The notes below the pieces were generated by a model that saw only the letters and a program-made list of their open reading frames with translations, was not told the DNA's origin and did not search any database. The translations under genes were made by a program, and so were the position numbers. From assembly GCF_028743715.1 (NCBI RefSeq), contig NZ_CP117996.1:2914001-2978000 (forward strand): 64,000 bases of DNA. Reading direction: 5' to 3'. This document shows, piece by piece, positions 62,719-64,000 of this stretch (position 1 is its first letter; each line of letters starts with the position of its first letter). This DNA is from Microbacterium sp. Clip185. GTDB lineage: Bacteria > Actinomycetota > Actinomycetes > Actinomycetales > Microbacteriaceae.

Positions 62719-63450
62719 CTAGCTCAGGATCGCGGTGTAGGCGAGGCCGAAGATCGGCACGTAAAGAAGCGCGACCAGAACGGTGTGGGTGGCCACGAAC
62801 GCCACCCCTTCCAAAGCCTTGCCGCGGGCGGCGAAGTGATCGCGCAGCTTGCGGATGAGGGTCGCGGGGTGACGGACGTCCCAGCTGTTCAGTCGCAGGT
62901 AGCGCCCGAGGTAGACGCCGACGGAGCCGAGCAGTATCGCGCCCGCAGCGAAGATCCAGCTCCACCCGGGCGGCCCCGACCCGGCTGCGGGATCAGCGAT
63001 GACGACGATGAGGCCGAACTGGATGAGCGCGAGGCTGAGCACGGCGTTGGCGAGCCCCGATCCGGTGAGCGTGAGGGTGTGCACGATGTCGTACCAGAGC
63101 GGAACGGGGGTGTGCTCGCGGCGGTGACTGAAGTTGAGCTCGGTGATGAGGTAGATCGAGTTCGGAAAGAACACCAACCACACCAGTGTGACGACACCGA
63201 GGTAGATCCAGACCGCGGCGGCCGGCAGCGTTGCCGAGATGGACACGAGACTGAGCGCGGCGGGCGCCACGAGAAGGAACCCGATGAGCCCGACGAAGGC
63301 CAGCGCCACGGGCGCCAGCGACAACCCGATGTTGACGAGCATCGGCCGGTACAGGGGAACGCCGTAGACCTTCGCGCGCAGCAGGATGAGCAGCGCCGCA
63401 TAGGCATTGAGCAGGATCACGCACACAAGGGCAGTGAGGATCGCATTCAT
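62719..63450 (-). CDS. DUF1361 integral membrane protein
   Basis: Polytopic membrane protein of 243 residues with six or seven helices. The DUF1361 signatures are present: VWLVFFPNSIYLITELNFSH in a loop after helix 4 and RYLRLNSWDVRHPATLI near the C-terminal part. Function of the family is not known. ATG 63450 with GGAG nearby. It lies after tRNA-Ser on the same strand, separated by that gene's terminator. Confidence 0.88.
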   Translation of the reverse strand: MNAILTALVCVILLNAYAALLILLRAKVYGVPLYRPMLVNIGLSLAPVALAFVGLIGFLLVAPAALSLVSISATLPAAAVWIYLGVVTLVWLVFFPNSIYLITELNFSHRREHTPVPLWYDIVHTLTLTGSGLANAVLSLALIQFGLIVVIADPAAGSGPPGWSWIFAAGAILLGSVGVYLGRYLRLNSWDVRHPATLIRKLRDHFAARGKALEGVAFVATHTVLVALLYVPIFGLAYTAILS

Positions 63451-63551
63451 CGCTCCTGATCCTCCACCACATCCGGGGTCTGTTCTGGAGCATCGCGCGA
63501 TCCTATGGGCCGCTGCTCCCGATCGTGCGGATGTTGACACTCGAGAACGCG

Positions 63552-63577
63552 AAAACCCCCGATTCCTCGGGGGTTTT
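63552..63577 (-). terminator. Intrinsic terminator after tRNA-Ser
   Basis: Minus strand: AAAACCCCCGA, loop GGAA, TCGGGGGTTTT, an 11-bp perfect stem whose 3' side ends in four U. It begins 6 nt after the tRNA 3' end and is the clearest intrinsic terminator in the window. Confidence 0.85.
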
Positions 63578-63582
63578 CATGG

Positions 63583-63670
63583 CGGTGACGGTGGGATTTG
63601 AACCCACGGTAGGGGGTTACCCTACACAACTTTTCGAGAGTTGCACCTTCGGCCGCTCGGACACGTCACC
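63583..63670 (-). tRNA. tRNA-Ser(CGA)
   Basis: Minus-strand 88-nt gene with acceptor stem GGTGACG/CGTCACC, D-arm around GTGTCCGAGCGGCCGAAGG, anticodon stem CAACT/AGTTG with loop CTCGAAA (anticodon CGA, reads UCG), a long class II variable arm (TGTAGGGTAACCCCCTACC) and T-arm GTGGGTTCAAATCCCAC. Discriminator G; CCA is not encoded. The long variable arm and anticodon agree on serine. Confidence 0.95.
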
Positions 63671-63724
63671 GCCGACCAGCTTACGTCACGCCGGGCCGAG
63701 CCGCCAATCCGCCCGATTCCGCAT

Positions 63725-63802
63725 CCCGCACGTGTTTCTGCGTCTCACTTGTGCACGCAAACGGCGTCGCAAACGTGAACAACCGAGACACGCATGCGGG
63801 GG
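63725..63802. repeat. Imperfect palindromic repeat element, copy A
   Basis: Arms TGCGTCTCACTTGTGCACG and CGTGAACAACCGAGACACG pair at about 14 of 19 positions, bordered by CCCGCA and GCGGGGG. A second copy lies at 63845-63916. It is non-coding DNA between tRNA-Ser and the gene at the right edge. Confidence 0.6.
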
Positions 63803-63844
63803 CACGCCGAACATCACCGCCCGAACGATCCGGACCCGACGCCC

Positions 63845-63916
63845 CACCCCTGCGTGTCTCACATATGCACGCTCAGGGCGACTCTCGCGTGAACGAGTGA
63901 GACACGGATGCGGGGG
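63845..63916. repeat. Imperfect palindromic repeat element, copy B
   Basis: Arms CGTGTCTCACATATGCACGC and GCGTGAACGAGTGAGACACG pair at about 16 of 20 positions, with CCCCTG and GCGGGGG borders like copy A. The outer GTGTCTCAC/GTGAGACAC part is perfect. Resembles a dispersed REP/MITE-like intergenic unit; no ORF inside. Confidence 0.6.
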
Positions 63917-63939
63917 CGGGCGCCTCGCGATCGAGCGGC

Positions 63940-64000
63940 TCAGCGGGCGAGGGCAGCAACTCCCGCGATGAGCTCGACCGCACGGGCCGGCTCGTCGATG
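63940..64000 (-). CDS. C-terminal end of an unidentified protein, truncated by window edge
   Basis: The last 20 codons of a minus-strand frame are visible: IDEPARAVELIAGVAALAR then TGA at 63940. The helix-like end is compatible with several families (for example alpha/beta hydrolases), so no identity is claimed. Its start lies beyond the right edge. Confidence 0.45.
   Translation of the reverse strand, partial: IDEPARAVELIAGVAALAR

Noticed and set aside
63583..63916. Integration site (att) of a mobile element at tRNA-Ser
   Set aside because: No integrase and no repeated tRNA 3' end in the window; the nearby repeats do not match the tRNA.

Overview
The window is high-GC, densely coded DNA from an actinobacterium. 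The frequent GGATGCG/GCATCC words, many GTG starts, ATGA/GTGA stop-start overlaps and the small MGKLIY protein fit the family Microbacteriaceae, most likely Microbacterium or a close relative. That placement is from compositional feel and protein content, not from a search. There is no rRNA, CRISPR array, phage or transposase. One tRNA-Ser(CGA) lies near the right end.

Layout. 1-2.1 kb: a truncated aquaporin-like gene behind fumC. 2.3-5.7 kb: an FtsX-type ABC exporter. 5.7-10.9 kb: a ROK regulator and a ChvE/GguAB monosaccharide importer. 11.2-14.8 kb: convergent maltokinase and a trehalose-synthase-like GH13. 15-20 kb: an orphan histidine kinase, an ECF sigma factor with a SnoaL-like tail, a MaoC hotdog protein and a lipocalin-like protein. 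19.8-21.2 kb: a gene graveyard with remnants of an acyltransferase-3, a two-component system and an SGNH hydrolase. 21.2-24.3 kb: small orphan genes, a CPBP protease, an alpha/beta hydrolase and a VOC protein.

24.3-41.3 kb is a glycan-use locus: SGNH esterase, LacI regulator, beta-lactamase-fold esterase, GH92 alpha-mannosidase, GH2 beta-mannosidase, a CUT1 sugar importer, a secreted beta-helix protein and a GH78 alpha-L-rhamnosidase. Similar LacI-type palindromes in front of the regulator and in the divergent GH2/importer promoter suggest one regulator controls it. 41.3-45.9 kb is a detoxification-like group (RidA, aldo/keto reductase, DsbA-like, MFS, dehalogenase-like hydrolase). 46-49.6 kb is an ABC-2 exporter with its own two-component system. 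49.7-54.8 kb holds TetR, a serine hydrolase, a second two-component system and two unknown genes.

54.8-60.6 kb is a complete L-rhamnose catabolic operon (isomerase, fused aldolase-dehydrogenase, kinase) divergent from its LacI-type regulator, with two abutting perfect operators just downstream of a good promoter. The GH78 enzyme of the glycan locus could feed it. 60.6-63.5 kb: a MerR/aldo-keto reductase pair with a perfect 20-bp operator, a lipoprotein and a DUF1361 membrane protein. 63.6 kb to the end: tRNA-Ser with a clear terminator, two copies of an imperfect palindromic repeat, and the last codons of a gene that runs off the edge.

I did not find a clearly new defence or mobile system. 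The most informative signals are regulatory (operators, intercistronic hairpins) and the decayed region at 20 kb.
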